Shown: piece after piece, positions 25,946-35,332 of the stretch
Numbering within the stretch: position 1 is the stretch's first letter
How the letters are laid out: each line of letters opens with the position of its first letter
Source: Cyanobacteria bacterium OH_CBrB_359
Lineage (GTDB): Bacteria > Cyanobacteriota > Vampirovibrionia > Gastranaerophilales > Gastranaerophilaceae
Direction: 5' to 3'
Length of the DNA stretch: 64,000 nucleotides
Assembly (NCBI GenBank): GCA_023433065.1
Contig: JAEZET010000004.1
Location: 558,001 to 622,000, forward strand
The notes under the pieces: generated by a model
Told to the model about the DNA's origin: nothing
What the model saw: the letters and a program-made list of their open reading frames with translations, nothing else
Databases searched by the model: none
Program-made: the position numbers and the translations under genes

Positions 25946-26193
25946 ATTATTTGCCTCTGTTATTTATTATATCTTTTTCCTTACAATATTATAATTACCT
26001 GAAAATTTTATATCAAGTGAATCTTAAAAATAGTTCATATATAAATAAATAACTATTACGTATATTAAGAACATTTCTATTTTAACTTTAGTCTGAATTT
26101 ATATATATAATTATATTTTAAATATATTTTCTTAATTAATTCAAAAAAAACTAAAAATCAGTAGTTTATGGTAAGTTAAAAAACTTTAAATTG

Positions 26194-26202
26194 TGGTATT
26201 AT
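26194..26202 (+). promoter_or_regulatory. Extended -10 promoter of prepilin 2
   Basis: TGGTATTAT: TG one base before TATTAT (26197-26202), with no good -35. The coding start at 26238 is 36 bases downstream. Confidence 0.45.
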
Positions 26203-26237
26203 ATATATAAATGTAGTTAATAATGAAGGTTAAAAAA

Positions 26238-26792
26238 ATGAGAAAAGCATTTACCTTGGCTGAAACTTTAATAGCAATAGTTATTATTGGAGTTATTGCC
26301 GGTTTTTTGATTCCTGTACTTAATAATATTAAGCCTGATAAAGAAAGAGTCTTATATAAAAAAGCTTTATATACAATGCAAAATGCAATAGCTACCGCTA
26401 TTAATGACAATACCTTAAGTGCTTCAAATACTTCCGCATTCTGGGCAGGTGATGAAATAGGAGCTACAGATTTTTGTAACAATATAGCTGAGACCATGAA
26501 TATTATGGGAAATGTTAATTGTGGTAGTGCCGGAACTGCATCTTCTCCAAACTTTGTGACAGTCAATGGTGCCAAATGGTGGGGACTTGGTGGTAGCAAG
26601 TTTACCTTGACAGGCACTGGCAAAACTAAAACAATAACAGTTGATATTGATGGTGATTCAGGTAAAAATACTACAGGTGTTGACCAGTTGAAAATGCAGG
26701 TTCGCTATGATGGTAGGGTAACTACAGGTACAGGTACTGATTGGGATGTAGAAAATAATTACCTGAAAGACACAACTAAAATTCAAAAATAA
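26238..26792 (+). CDS. Prepilin-like protein 2
   Basis: 184 aa. The leader is very short (MRKA) followed by FTLAETLIAIVIIGVIAG, with the conserved Glu at +5 and a pilin-type helix. The mature part is Thr/Gly/Asn-rich with DGDSGKNTTG near the end, which resembles calcium-binding loops of type II secretion pseudopilins. The ATG at 26238 has AAGG eight bases upstream; an ATG at 26223 lies before it. The mature domain differs from the prepilin at 4809. A strong terminator follows, so it is a single-gene unit. Confidence 0.85.
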   Translation: MRKAFTLAETLIAIVIIGVIAGFLIPVLNNIKPDKERVLYKKALYTMQNAIATAINDNTLSASNTSAFWAGDEIGATDFCNNIAETMNIMGNVNCGSAGTASSPNFVTVNGAKWWGLGGSKFTLTGTGKTKTITVDIDGDSGKNTTGVDQLKMQVRYDGRVTTGTGTDWDVENNYLKDTTKIQK

Positions 26793-26811
26793 TATTAATT
26801 AAGTTTATATA

Positions 26812-26846
26812 AGCATGCAGGTATATATTACCTGCATGCTTTTTTG
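26812..26846 (+). terminator. Strong rho-independent terminator
   Basis: AGCATGCAGGTA (26812-26823) pairs perfectly with TACCTGCATGCT (26829-26840) around a five-base loop, then TTTTT. It ends the prepilin 2 transcript. Confidence 0.9.
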
Positions 26847-26912
26847 ACTTGTTTTAATCAAAGCTGACATGTTATTATAAAAAAAGTAATATATGCAGTT
26901 GTGAGGGTAATA

Positions 26913-27725
26913 ATGGATACAGAAAAAAATAAAGCGTCTATTGGTATTATAGGTGGTTCAGGATTTTACAAATTTTTTGAAGAAACAGGCTCAAATGTAA
27001 GAGAAATAAAAATATCAACGCCTTATGGTGATCCCAGTGACCAGATTACTATAGCCAATATAGCAGGTCATTCGGTGGCTTTTATTCCAAGGCATGGGAG
27101 AGACCACAGATTTCTGCCCCATACAATAAATTACAGAGCTAATGTATGGGCTTTAAAATCGCTTGGAGTTGAAAGAGTTATTTCTCCTTGTGCTGTTGGC
27201 AGTCTCCAAAAAAGAATTGAACCCGGTCATTTTGTAATTTGTGACCAGTATGTTGATTGGACAGACGGAAGAAAATCAACTTTTTTTGACGGTCCGATTT
27301 GTGTTCATCCTGCTGCTGCTGATCCATATTGTCCTGAGTTAAGAGAAATTGCAATAAATTCTTGTAAAAATAACGCTATTACAGTCCATGAGCAAGGAAC
27401 CGTGGTCGTTATAAATGGTCCGAGATTCTCAACGAAATCAGAGTCAAAGTTTTTTACTAATCAAAACTGGGATGTGATTAATATGAGTCAGTATCCTGAA
27501 GTTCAACTTGTAAGAGAGCAAGATATGTGTCCTATTACAATTGCTTTAGTTACCGATTATGATGCGGGACTTGTAGGTGATGTCCCACCTGTCACTCATC
27601 AAGAAGTTATGAAAGTATTTAAATCAAACGTAGAAAATCTGAAGAAAGTTTTGTATTCAATGATCGAAATGATTTCTGCCGGTAGAGAAAAATGCTGTTG
27701 CATGGAAACAACCAAGACTTCATAG
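26913..27725 (+). CDS. mtnP: S-methyl-5'-thioadenosine phosphorylase (MTAP/PNP family)
   Basis: 270 aa. Family segments are IGIIGGSGFY, FIPRHGRDHRFLPHTINYRANVWALK split around residues 55-80, NGPRFSTKSE and the base-binding VTDYDAG. The Asp pair in TDYDAG favours 6-aminopurine substrates, hence methylthioadenosine over inosine. It would salvage adenine and methylthioribose-1-phosphate. GAGGG lies five bases before the ATG at 26913; a GTG at 26901 precedes it. The C-terminus has a CCCMETT cysteine cluster. ahcY, another SAM-product enzyme, is elsewhere in the window. Confidence 0.88.
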   Translation: MDTEKNKASIGIIGGSGFYKFFEETGSNVREIKISTPYGDPSDQITIANIAGHSVAFIPRHGRDHRFLPHTINYRANVWALKSLGVERVISPCAVGSLQKRIEPGHFVICDQYVDWTDGRKSTFFDGPICVHPAAADPYCPELREIAINSCKNNAITVHEQGTVVVINGPRFSTKSESKFFTNQNWDVINMSQYPEVQLVREQDMCPITIALVTDYDAGLVGDVPPVTHQEVMKVFKSNVENLKKVLYSMIEMISAGREKCCCMETTKTS

Positions 27726-27746
27726 TTATTAGAAAAGAGGTAAAAA

Positions 27747-28010
27747 TTGATATCAGGAATTGTAAATAATTTATTCGGTATATACTGGTGGTTGATTATT
27801 TTAAGAATTTTTCTAACCTGGATACCTACTGTAAAGTGGGACTCTCAACCATTCAGTTTTTTAAAAAATATTGTTGATCCGGTTTTACTTCCATTCAGGT
27901 CATTAATACCTCCTATTGGCGGTTTAGATTTATCTCCAATAATTGCTCTTTTGTTTTTACAATTTGTAAGGGCTGCAATTTTGCAACTTTTATACCATAT
28001 TGGTTTGTAG
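27747..28010 (+). CDS. YggT family membrane protein
   Basis: 87 aa from a TTG start with AAGAGG before it. Two membrane helices flank the family segment DPVLLPFRSLIPPIGGLDLSPI (residues 45-66 in two parts). YggT proteins occur in Cyanobacteria and plastids, where they are linked to cofactor handling or membrane shape, and near division genes in other bacteria. The function here is not established. It follows mtnP by 21 bases and may be co-transcribed. Confidence 0.85.
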   Translation: MISGIVNNLFGIYWWLIILRIFLTWIPTVKWDSQPFSFLKNIVDPVLLPFRSLIPPIGGLDLSPIIALLFLQFVRAAILQLLYHIGL

Positions 28011-28015
28011 AGGAT

Positions 28016-28693
28016 TTAGCCCATTGTTATCCAGAGGAATTTTTTTGTGAGTTTAGCCATAAGTATGGCTAAAAAACTGAATATGAAATCGTATAAGATT
28101 TTAGAAATACTTTGTATAAAAACCCAGTTAATTATATAGTTAAATGATTCTCTTTTTACTACAAATAATGCAAGAATATAAAATATTCCCAAAATATGTA
28201 TTGTTAATACACTCCACAGGCTTGCTTTTGCCATATTTTTATAAGAATAGTTATTTTTCAGGCTTTTATAAACAACAAATACAGCCGGCAAATAAGCTAA
28301 TATATATCCAAAATTATATTGAAACAGGTATCCCGGTCCACCTCCCAATGCAAATATTGGTAAAAAAGTCAATCCAAGGATGATATAAATTAAAACAGAA
28401 ATCATCCCGAACTTTGGTCCCAATAGAGTTGCTATATAAATAATTACGGGGATTTGTGGGATATATTCGTAATATTTTAGAGTAATGAGACTATTGTGCT
28501 GTGTTAAAAAATTTATAGGATGAAGTAATGCATTTATTGTGATTGTGTAATGATAAAATGACAATTGAGTAAATGTTGCAATTACAATCATAAAAGAGCA
28601 GAAAATAATTAAAGATATTGTCAACAGACTGAACTTTAATCTGTCATTGTTGCTTTTGACTTGATTTATCTGAGATTGTACTCTTTTACTCAT
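28016..28693 (-). CDS. bioY: BioY-like biotin transporter component
   Basis: 225 aa with about six hydrophobic helices. LLGPKFGMISVLIYIILG followed by FALGGGPGYLFQYNFGY is the conserved BioY stretch. BioY is the substrate-binding part of an ECF-type transporter and can act with a shared energising module; none is encoded nearby. The ATG at 28693 overlaps the rimI stop by eight bases (ATGAGTAA); an upstream start would run deep into rimI. The N-terminus has about 20 extra cytoplasmic residues. Confidence 0.7.
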   Translation of the reverse strand: MSKRVQSQINQVKSNNDRLKFSLLTISLIIFCSFMIVIATFTQLSFYHYTITINALLHPINFLTQHNSLITLKYYEYIPQIPVIIYIATLLGPKFGMISVLIYIILGLTFLPIFALGGGPGYLFQYNFGYILAYLPAVFVVYKSLKNNYSYKNMAKASLWSVLTIHILGIFYILALFVVKRESFNYIINWVFIQSISKILYDFIFSFLAILMAKLTKKFLWITMG

Positions 28694-29219
28694 AACAATA
28701 TTGTACCTTGGTAATACTTTCAACTATGTTTTTGTATATTGATTTAAATTTATCATGCCAGATGTTTTCAGTAAACATTATTAAGGCATTTTCACCATTG
28801 TCCTGATAGTAATTTTTTCTTTTTCCTATTGATGAAAAACCGAACTTTTCATAAAGTGCTATTGCTGCAATATTGCTTTCTCGCACTTCAAGAGTTATGT
28901 ATTTTATGAGTTTTTTATAACAGTCATCAATCATTGCTTTTATAAGGGTATGTGCAATTTGATGATTTCTGTAATCAGGATGAACCGCAAGTGTTGTAAC
29001 ATGAGCCTCTTCAAGTATTTGCCAGTATCCTATATATGCAACTACATTATCTTCGTTATCAGTGGCACAATAGTAAAAGGCAAGCTTGTTATTTAATTCA
29101 TTGTAAAAAGAGTCTTTAGACCAATGATGGTTTGGATATGATAGTTCTTCTATCTTCATCACCTGGTCGATATCATCTTTAGACATTTTTCGTATTTTGA
29201 TTGCTAAAACGTTTTTCAT
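28686..29219 (-). CDS. rimI: GNAT acetyltransferase, RimI-like
   Basis: 177 aa. The GNAT core is seen in TTLAVHPDYRNHQIAHTLIK (acetyl-CoA loop, here N-x-Q-I-A rather than G-x-G-x-G/A) and TLEVRESNIAAIALYEKFGF, with the RimI-type ending GENALIM. RimI acetylates the N-terminal alanine of ribosomal protein S18 in E. coli. The altered CoA loop is worth noting. It is encoded divergently from the flagellar operon. Confidence 0.75.
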   Translation of the reverse strand: MKNVLAIKIRKMSKDDIDQVMKIEELSYPNHHWSKDSFYNELNNKLAFYYCATDNEDNVVAYIGYWQILEEAHVTTLAVHPDYRNHQIAHTLIKAMIDDCYKKLIKYITLEVRESNIAAIALYEKFGFSSIGKRKNYYQDNGENALIMFTENIWHDKFKSIYKNIVESITKVQYCYE

Positions 29220-29304
29220 TATTAAAAGATTGTAGCAAACTTAATATTAACTTTCAATTTTAAAAAATAAATATTTAATTTTATATTAAAAGAACAAGCT
29301 ACAC

Positions 29305-29342
29305 TTTTTAGACTATAATCCTGAGATTTTATAGTCTAAAAA
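29305..29342. repeat. Perfect 14-base inverted repeat between rimI and fliJ
   Basis: TTTTTAGACTATAA (29305-29318) is the exact complement of TTATAGTCTAAAAA (29329-29342), with a ten-base spacer. It lies in the divergent region, about 86 bases upstream of rimI and 117 upstream of fliJ. A T-rich run follows on the plus side. It could be an operator or an RNA hairpin. Confidence 0.6.
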
Positions 29343-29458
29343 TACTTTTTTTATTCAAAATATACAAAATATAGAGGATATAAAGCTCAATTTAAATATA
29401 TTATTATAGCAATAGAATTATATTCTTATAATGCTAGACATACTATTTTGAGGTGGGT

Positions 29459-29905
29459 TTGAAAAAATTTAAATTTAGACTGGAAACCATCCTTACGCTG
29501 AAAGAAAAAACTCTAAATGAAAAACGTCAGGAATTAGCAAAGGTAATGAACCTCCTAAATGAAGCAAAACTACACTTTGAAGAGCTAAATGATTCAAAAG
29601 AAAAAGCAAGCCTGGCATTAATGGAAATTTATGAAGGCTCTGAATTCTTTGATTTAAACAAGATCCAAATGTATAAAGAATATCTTATAAAACTAGATTC
29701 AAACATTCAAAATCAAAATAACATTATTAAGCAAATCGAAAAAACACTTAAAGCAAAGCAAGAAGAAGTAAATCAGGCATTAATTGACAAAAACATATTA
29801 GAAAAATTAAAAGAAAAACAATCTCAAAAGCATTATAAAGAAATATTACATAAGGAAGCAGTTGAACTTGATGATATATCTATAAGTAGGTATAAAGCAG
29901 GATAA
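29459..29905 (+). CDS. fliJ: Flagellar export protein FliJ
   Basis: 148 aa from a TTG start placed five bases after GAGG. It begins KKFKFRLETILTLKEK, the FliJ opening, and is a long coiled coil throughout (heptads of L, I, E, K). FliJ is the stalk-like subunit of the flagellar type III export ATPase FliI and escorts chaperones. It leads the fliJ-fliK-flgD-flgE operon. A GTG two codons upstream is less well spaced. Confidence 0.8.
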   Translation: MKKFKFRLETILTLKEKTLNEKRQELAKVMNLLNEAKLHFEELNDSKEKASLALMEIYEGSEFFDLNKIQMYKEYLIKLDSNIQNQNNIIKQIEKTLKAKQEEVNQALIDKNILEKLKEKQSQKHYKEILHKEAVELDDISISRYKAG

Positions 29906-29916
29906 GGATTAAATGA

Positions 29917-31470
29917 ATGACAACAAACATTAGTGATTCCATATCGAATACAACATCAAATAACATCCAAGAACAAAATGTCAAAACAAAATATCAAAGT
30001 TCTGAGGTTAATAGTTTTGATAAGATATTTGATGATGTTTTTAAACATTCGCAGAAATTTTCTAATTCGAATGTCAATGATAGTGTAATTAAGGATCATA
30101 ATGATATTTCTAACAAAAAGAGATTCGAACCTTCAGAAGGTAATTCAAGGAAAAATCCAGCTCATAACATAGATAAATCAGATAAAAATGAAGGTAGAAT
30201 CGCAAATAAGCAACACAGAAAAACTGATGAGGTTAAGGCTGATAAAAATAAAGCGCAAGACAAAACCGAAACTGAAGGAAATACCTCTCAAAAAGCTAAT
30301 GATTCAACGGAAACCTCTTCGGCGGTTCCTGTTGATACTATTGATAATGCAATAATAACGACATCTCAACTTGAAGAAGCTTTGCCAGAAGAAAACCCAG
30401 TAGATACAATTTTGCCGCAGAACAATCAAAATGTTGATATAACAGTTGAAACGGAGACTTCTTCTGATATAAATACTACTGAAGTTGACACAGTAGAACA
30501 GATAAAAAGCTCTTCTGAAAATACTGATTCTTCAATTAAACAAAAAGTTGAAGATATATGTGATGATGAAACTTCAGAGTTAGATAATCAAGCAGAAATT
30601 GATTCAAATACTATTCTTTCTGATGATGAAATTGTTACTGAAGAAGAAACATCAGTTCCTAAAATTAAGGTCAATGAAGAGATTCAGTCAAATATTAGTA
30701 AAATTTCAGAAAAGCAAACAGATGAGAACAATGAAAAGATATTGTTAGACCAGACAATTCTTGATGATCTTGATGCCGAAATCACAAGTGTTTCCAGTAA
30801 TAAAGCAGATAGCGGTTTTATGGGGCAAGGAAATGCAGCAGAACAAATAATTAAATTTTCTATTGAACCTACTTTAGCCGATTCTGATGTACAAAGTGAT
30901 TTCTCAAATTTACTTAGTCAAAAAAGCGCAATAACTAGTGATGTTAAATCTCAAATTAACATCCAAACTGCAAACCAGGCAAACGATGTTCCGAAAACAA
31001 ATATTATGAATCAAATAAATGAAAAACTTCATTCATTTAAATCATTTGGAGCTGAAAAAGTGGAAATAATTCTCAAGCCTGAAAACCTTGGTACTGTGAA
31101 CGTCCAAATTCAAAACTCAAAAGGTGTAATTACTGCAACATTAATTGCCCAAACCCCCGAAGTAAAAGAAACTTTAGAAAAAAATATAGAAATCCTTAAA
31201 AATAATCTAAATAGTCAAGGAGTCAATGTCAGTAATCTTGTTGTGAAAATTGATGAAACTGATAAATCCGCATTCAATAATTTAAATTTTTCACAAGACC
31301 AATTTGGAAATAATTTTAACCAGCAACAACAGCAACAATATAAATCAGAGTTTAATAACATTAATGATAATACAAATTTAGGGAACGGTGAGATTTTACA
31401 AGGTGAAGACGATATAAGTGCTGAGCCTTCTGTTTCTTCTCACAATGGAATGGTAGATTATAAAATATAA
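29917..31470 (+). CDS. fliK: Flagellar hook-length control protein FliK
   Basis: 517 aa. A long low-complexity, Ser/Thr/Glu/Asp-rich and disordered N-terminal part (residues 1-330) is followed by the conserved Flg_hook domain. Its hallmark is VEIILKPENLGTVNVQI (about residues 385-402) and the segment LEKNIEILKNNLNSQGVNV. FliK is exported as a ruler and switches export to filament proteins. A Q-rich tract (QQQQQ) and a short tail close the protein. AAGGA lies eight bases before the ATG. Position between fliJ and flgD supports the call. Confidence 0.85.
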   Translation: MTTNISDSISNTTSNNIQEQNVKTKYQSSEVNSFDKIFDDVFKHSQKFSNSNVNDSVIKDHNDISNKKRFEPSEGNSRKNPAHNIDKSDKNEGRIANKQHRKTDEVKADKNKAQDKTETEGNTSQKANDSTETSSAVPVDTIDNAIITTSQLEEALPEENPVDTILPQNNQNVDITVETETSSDINTTEVDTVEQIKSSSENTDSSIKQKVEDICDDETSELDNQAEIDSNTILSDDEIVTEEETSVPKIKVNEEIQSNISKISEKQTDENNEKILLDQTILDDLDAEITSVSSNKADSGFMGQGNAAEQIIKFSIEPTLADSDVQSDFSNLLSQKSAITSDVKSQINIQTANQANDVPKTNIMNQINEKLHSFKSFGAEKVEIILKPENLGTVNVQIQNSKGVITATLIAQTPEVKETLEKNIEILKNNLNSQGVNVSNLVVKIDETDKSAFNNLNFSQDQFGNNFNQQQQQQYKSEFNNINDNTNLGNGEILQGEDDISAEPSVSSHNGMVDYKI

Positions 31471-31484
31471 TAGAGGAGGTCTTT

Positions 31485-32000
31485 ATGAGTACAATATCAA
31501 GCGAATTACTGGCGATGCAGAATGCAACTGCTCAGGTTAATGCGGCAAAATCAGAAAGCAGAAAAGGTTCTGATGAAATAGGCGGTGATGCATTTTTAAT
31601 GTTAATGTTAGAACAGTTGAAAAATCAGGATCCAACAAGTCCGATGGATAACAAAGAATTTTTGACTCAGCAAGCACAATTTACACAATTAAGTGAAATT
31701 CAAAAACTTAATGCAAATATGTCGACATTATCTTCAAGTATGCTAACGAATAATGAAATAATGCAAGCAAGCTCTTTAATAGGAAAAGAAGTTTCTATTA
31801 TGGATCCTGAAGATGATAAAAAAGTTATAACCGGGACAGTAACTTCTGCAAATTTCAGTGGCTCTCAGTCAACAGTGGTCGTTAATGGTGTTGATTATCC
31901 GCTTGGTTATGTGTTTAAGATATCTCAACCAGCAGCTACTAATACCAATAACTCGAGTGAGCAATCTGCATCAGCTGACTCTGAATCTACAAACGGCTAG
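31485..32000 (+). CDS. flgD: Flagellar hook capping protein FlgD
   Basis: 171 aa. DAFLMLMLEQLKNQDPTSPMD and TQQAQFTQLSEIQKLN (split from about residues 30-65) are the FlgD N-terminal hallmarks. A short beta domain follows (GKEVSIMDPEDD, DYPLGYVFKI). FlgD caps the growing hook. It is shorter than E. coli FlgD and lacks the larger tudor/FnIII-like insertion. Strong AGGAGG ribosome site. The Ser/Asn-rich tail is probably disordered. Confidence 0.93.
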   Translation: MSTISSELLAMQNATAQVNAAKSESRKGSDEIGGDAFLMLMLEQLKNQDPTSPMDNKEFLTQQAQFTQLSEIQKLNANMSTLSSSMLTNNEIMQASSLIGKEVSIMDPEDDKKVITGTVTSANFSGSQSTVVVNGVDYPLGYVFKISQPAATNTNNSSEQSASADSESTNG

Positions 32001-32029
32001 TTAAAAAAACATAATAATCGGGAGGAAAA

Positions 32030-33454
32030 ATGGCACAATCATTCTATACATCAATCGGCGGTATAAAATCAGCACAAACGCAAATTAACGTTGTTGCAAA
32101 TAATCTTGCAAATATTAACACTGTTGGTTTTAAAGAATCAGCAGTTAATTTTTCGGATCTTTTCTATAATACAATTTCTTCAGGTTCTTCACTTACTGAA
32201 AGATCTGCAGGTACAAACCCTTTACAAATAGGTTTTGGTGTTCAGGTATCATCCATACACAGAAACTTTGCCCCAGGGTCAACCCAAAGTACAGGGTTGC
32301 CAACTGACCTATGCATAAAGAGTAACGGCTTTTTTACTTTATTAGGCCCAAATAACCAAGTGTTGTATACAAGAGCAGGAAACTTTACAGTGGACGCCAA
32401 TGGTAATTTGGTTTTACCGGGGGGATATAAATTACTTGGTATGGGTTCCGAATTCAGTATGGTAAGTGGTACCACCCCTATTCATATTCCCCAATTTTTA
32501 GATACAAAAACAATTGCAAATACTACAAATCTAACAACAAAAGACATTAAAGATTTAAACAATTTCAATTATGCAGATGGTACTTTCTATATAAATGTTG
32601 CACCAACAGAAGGTGCCGACCCTATCAAAGTTGAAATAGATGTAACCGGAGCTAGAAACCTTGGGGAAATTCAAACCAGAATTCAAACAGCGCTAAACGA
32701 AGCTGCTGACCCTGATAGTGACCCTTCTACGGCTCAATTATTTGATCCTGATGCGATTTCAGTTAGTTTTGCTGATGGGCAACTTCAATTTAATGTTGTA
32801 ACTGATGATACAGCATCTCACTTCGTAGGTGGAATAGCTTTTGAGAACGGTACTTCAACATTTTTAACCAGAAGTGATATTTTAACCAACGTTCCGATTA
32901 CTAATGCTGACGGATCTACAACATATTCAACAAAAACTCTTGACTATAAACAAGTTGTAGCTGCAGCCGCTTCAGAAGATACTGCTGCAAAATATTCAGA
33001 GATGAATATTAATGAAGGCGGACAGATAGAAGTTAAATATTCAAACGGTGATAACATCACTGTAATGCAGGACCTTGAAGATGGTACCTTGATTTTTAAA
33101 TATACAACGTTGGACGGCGTTGAGATTGTTGGAGAAGATGTGTTGATGGGTAAGGGCGTTGTTGATCCTGCTAATCTTCAAATAGGTATTGCAAATTTCA
33201 TGAACCCTAACGGGCTTGTAACCAAAGGTTCTAATACATATGCCAAGGGCGATAATGCCGGTGAACCTATTTACGGTATACCTGGCACAAACAGTTTTAG
33301 TGCTCTTCAAAGCGGCGCTTTAGAATCTTCAAACGTTGATATGACAAAACAGTTTGCTGATATGATTGTTGCTCAAAGAGCTATTGAGTCAAACAGCAGG
33401 GTATTCTCTGTACAGAACGAAATATTAAAATCGTTGGTTTACATGGGCAGCTAA
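32030..33454 (+). CDS. flgE: Flagellar hook protein FlgE
   Basis: 474 aa. The N-terminus FYTSIGGIKSAQTQINVVANNLANINTVGFK, here quoted in part, is the axial-protein rod helix. The C-terminal LESSNVDMTKQFADMIVAQR is the matching terminal helix. The middle beta domains form the hook surface. GGGAGG lies before the ATG. This and flgD imply a flagellated cell. A terminator follows after about 35 bases. Confidence 0.95.
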   Translation: MAQSFYTSIGGIKSAQTQINVVANNLANINTVGFKESAVNFSDLFYNTISSGSSLTERSAGTNPLQIGFGVQVSSIHRNFAPGSTQSTGLPTDLCIKSNGFFTLLGPNNQVLYTRAGNFTVDANGNLVLPGGYKLLGMGSEFSMVSGTTPIHIPQFLDTKTIANTTNLTTKDIKDLNNFNYADGTFYINVAPTEGADPIKVEIDVTGARNLGEIQTRIQTALNEAADPDSDPSTAQLFDPDAISVSFADGQLQFNVVTDDTASHFVGGIAFENGTSTFLTRSDILTNVPITNADGSTTYSTKTLDYKQVVAAAASEDTAAKYSEMNINEGGQIEVKYSNGDNITVMQDLEDGTLIFKYTTLDGVEIVGEDVLMGKGVVDPANLQIGIANFMNPNGLVTKGSNTYAKGDNAGEPIYGIPGTNSFSALQSGALESSNVDMTKQFADMIVAQRAIESNSRVFSVQNEILKSLVYMGS

Positions 33455-33487
33455 TTAGCTCTATAAAATAAGTTGTATAAACATCTG

Positions 33488-33516
33488 AAAAGGCTGGAGT
33501 AATTCAGCCTTTTTTA
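33488..33516 (+). terminator. Terminator of flagellar operon
   Basis: AAGGCTG (33490-33496) and CAGCCTT (33505-33511) around an eight-base loop, then TTTTT. The hemW -10-like hexamer begins right after. Confidence 0.85.
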
Positions 33517-33530
33517 TTATAATATCCTAT

Positions 33531-34619
33531 ATGGTAAAAAATGCTTATATTCATATTCCTTTTTGCCGCAGTAAGTGTAATTATTGTTCTTTTGTTTCTT
33601 ATGAAGAAATTGGTTTGAAAAATCACTATATTAAGGCTCTTGAATCAGAGATCTCAAGTTTTTACAATGGTGAACTTTTAGAAACATTGTATTTTGGGGG
33701 AGGAACTCCTACTCTTTTAGAAATTACAGATTTTAAAAGAGTTTTAAATACTTTAAATTATGATAAAAATACTGAAATAACTGTAGAAATGAATCCTGAG
33801 AAGATTGAAAAGAATTATTTAAATGAATTGAAAAAAATCGGGATAAATCGTTTAAGCATAGGCGCTCAGGTCTTCGATGACAAATCGTTAGAAACAATCG
33901 GAAGAAGGCATAAATCAAAAGATGTTGAAGAAACTCTAGAAATAGCCCAGGGCATTGGATTTAATAATATTAGTGTAGATTTAATTTATGGCTTGCCGAA
34001 TCAAACAATTGAAGCATTTAAAGAATCTTTGAATAGGGCAATTAATCTTAATATTCAGCATATTTCATTGTACGGCCTAAAAATTGATGAAGGGTGTAAA
34101 TTCTTTGATAAACCGCCGGATTCTTTGCCTGATGGTGACACTCAGGCAGAAATGTATCTTAGTGCAATTGATACTCTGCAAAAATCAGGATTTTTTCATT
34201 ATGAAATAAGTAATTTTGCAAAAAAAGGTTTTGAGTCAAAACATAATTTAAACTACTGGGAAAATAAAACTTATTACGGATTTGGTGTTGCTGCGTCAGG
34301 TTATGAGGGATGTGTTCGTTATTCAAATCAAACTGCTCTTAATAATTATATAAATAATCCTTTAACCAAACTCTCAACCACAAAACTTTCCCTAAATAAT
34401 GTTCTTGAAGAAGAGATTTTCTTGGGATTCAGGATTTTAAAAGGGATAAATGTTGAAAAAATAAACTCTAAATTTGGGATAAATTTTGATGTAAAGTATA
34501 AAAATATCATAGATAAGTATATTTCATCGAAACATTTATCTAAAACAAAAGAAGGTTATTCTTTAACCACAGAAGGAATACTTTTAAGCAATATTGTACT
34601 TTCTGATTTTATTGATTAA
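33531..34619 (+). CDS. hemW: HemW-like radical SAM heme chaperone
   Basis: 362 aa. CRSKCNYC (C12, C16, C19) binds the radical SAM cluster. YFGGGTPTLL and EMNPEKIEKNYL follow, then RLSIGAQVFDDKSLETIGRRH; these mark the HemN/HemW group. The absence of the extra N-terminal residues needed by HemN oxidase, and a HemW-type C-terminus, favour HemW, which transfers heme. A perfect TATAAT (33518-33523) ends seven bases before the ATG, and no ribosome site is seen, so the mRNA may be leaderless. Confidence 0.85.
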   Translation: MVKNAYIHIPFCRSKCNYCSFVSYEEIGLKNHYIKALESEISSFYNGELLETLYFGGGTPTLLEITDFKRVLNTLNYDKNTEITVEMNPEKIEKNYLNELKKIGINRLSIGAQVFDDKSLETIGRRHKSKDVEETLEIAQGIGFNNISVDLIYGLPNQTIEAFKESLNRAINLNIQHISLYGLKIDEGCKFFDKPPDSLPDGDTQAEMYLSAIDTLQKSGFFHYEISNFAKKGFESKHNLNYWENKTYYGFGVAASGYEGCVRYSNQTALNNYINNPLTKLSTTKLSLNNVLEEEIFLGFRILKGINVEKINSKFGINFDVKYKNIIDKYISSKHLSKTKEGYSLTTEGILLSNIVLSDFID

Positions 34620-34624
34620 TAAAA

Positions 34625-35332
34625 CTAAGATTGTCTTGTGCCTGTTTCATATCCCGGAATCATAAATGCAAGAGGAATGGCTTTTGATGTAACATTTAAA
34701 ATTTGTGGGCTTTTAAAAATTAAAGAAGACTGATAACATATATCATCAATGTGTGCACTGAAATCTTTTGCTTCGACTTTTCTTTCCTGTTTATCTTTAA
34801 AAATGCGGTTATTAAGCTTGTTTGTAAAGAAATTCCCTATAGTGGTTCCAAGAATAAGACTTGATATAATAAGAGCTGTTCTTGGCAATTCTTTGATTAA
34901 GGGATTTAGTTTAGAAAGATGCTTTGCTTCAGGCTTAAATAAAGGTAATTTTACTAATTTATCTTCAAACAATTTTAATGATAAAGCTAAAGTCCCTATA
35001 GGGGCTAGAATATTACCTCCAAATTGTTGTATAGCTTCTCTAAGTTTTGCTTTTCTGTTAGATTGTTTATCTGTTGTTATACCGCCAACAAGACCACCTA
35101 AGATTGATAACCCACCGAGTGTAATTATATTTTTTTCACTGATTCCTTTTAAGAATGGTTTTCCTTTCTTAGCTTCAGCATACATAATTCCAAGTGATGT
35201 GGCTATACCAATACCGCTGCCTACAAGTGCTCCGACTTTTACTTTTTTGTCAACTTCTTTATGCTCGCCTTTTCTGCCTTTTTGTGCAATTGGTTTGCGG
35301 TTATTTAATGCCGGTATAAAGTTTGTTTTCAT
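34625..35332 (-). CDS. Membrane protein of unknown function
   Basis: 235 aa. A basic, Asn/Lys-rich N-terminus (FIPALNNRKPIAQKG) is followed by Gly-rich hydrophobic segments (VGALVGSGIGIATSLGIM; IITLGGLSILGGLVGGI; a later TALIISSLILGTTIGNFF), about three to four membrane passes. No catalytic motif is seen. AAGGA lies 13 bases before the ATG. It converges on hemW with a five-base gap. I do not recognise it; the style is that of lineage-specific envelope proteins. Confidence 0.6.
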   Translation of the reverse strand: MKTNFIPALNNRKPIAQKGRKGEHKEVDKKVKVGALVGSGIGIATSLGIMYAEAKKGKPFLKGISEKNIITLGGLSILGGLVGGITTDKQSNRKAKLREAIQQFGGNILAPIGTLALSLKLFEDKLVKLPLFKPEAKHLSKLNPLIKELPRTALIISSLILGTTIGNFFTNKLNNRIFKDKQERKVEAKDFSAHIDDICYQSSLIFKSPQILNVTSKAIPLAFMIPGYETGTRQS

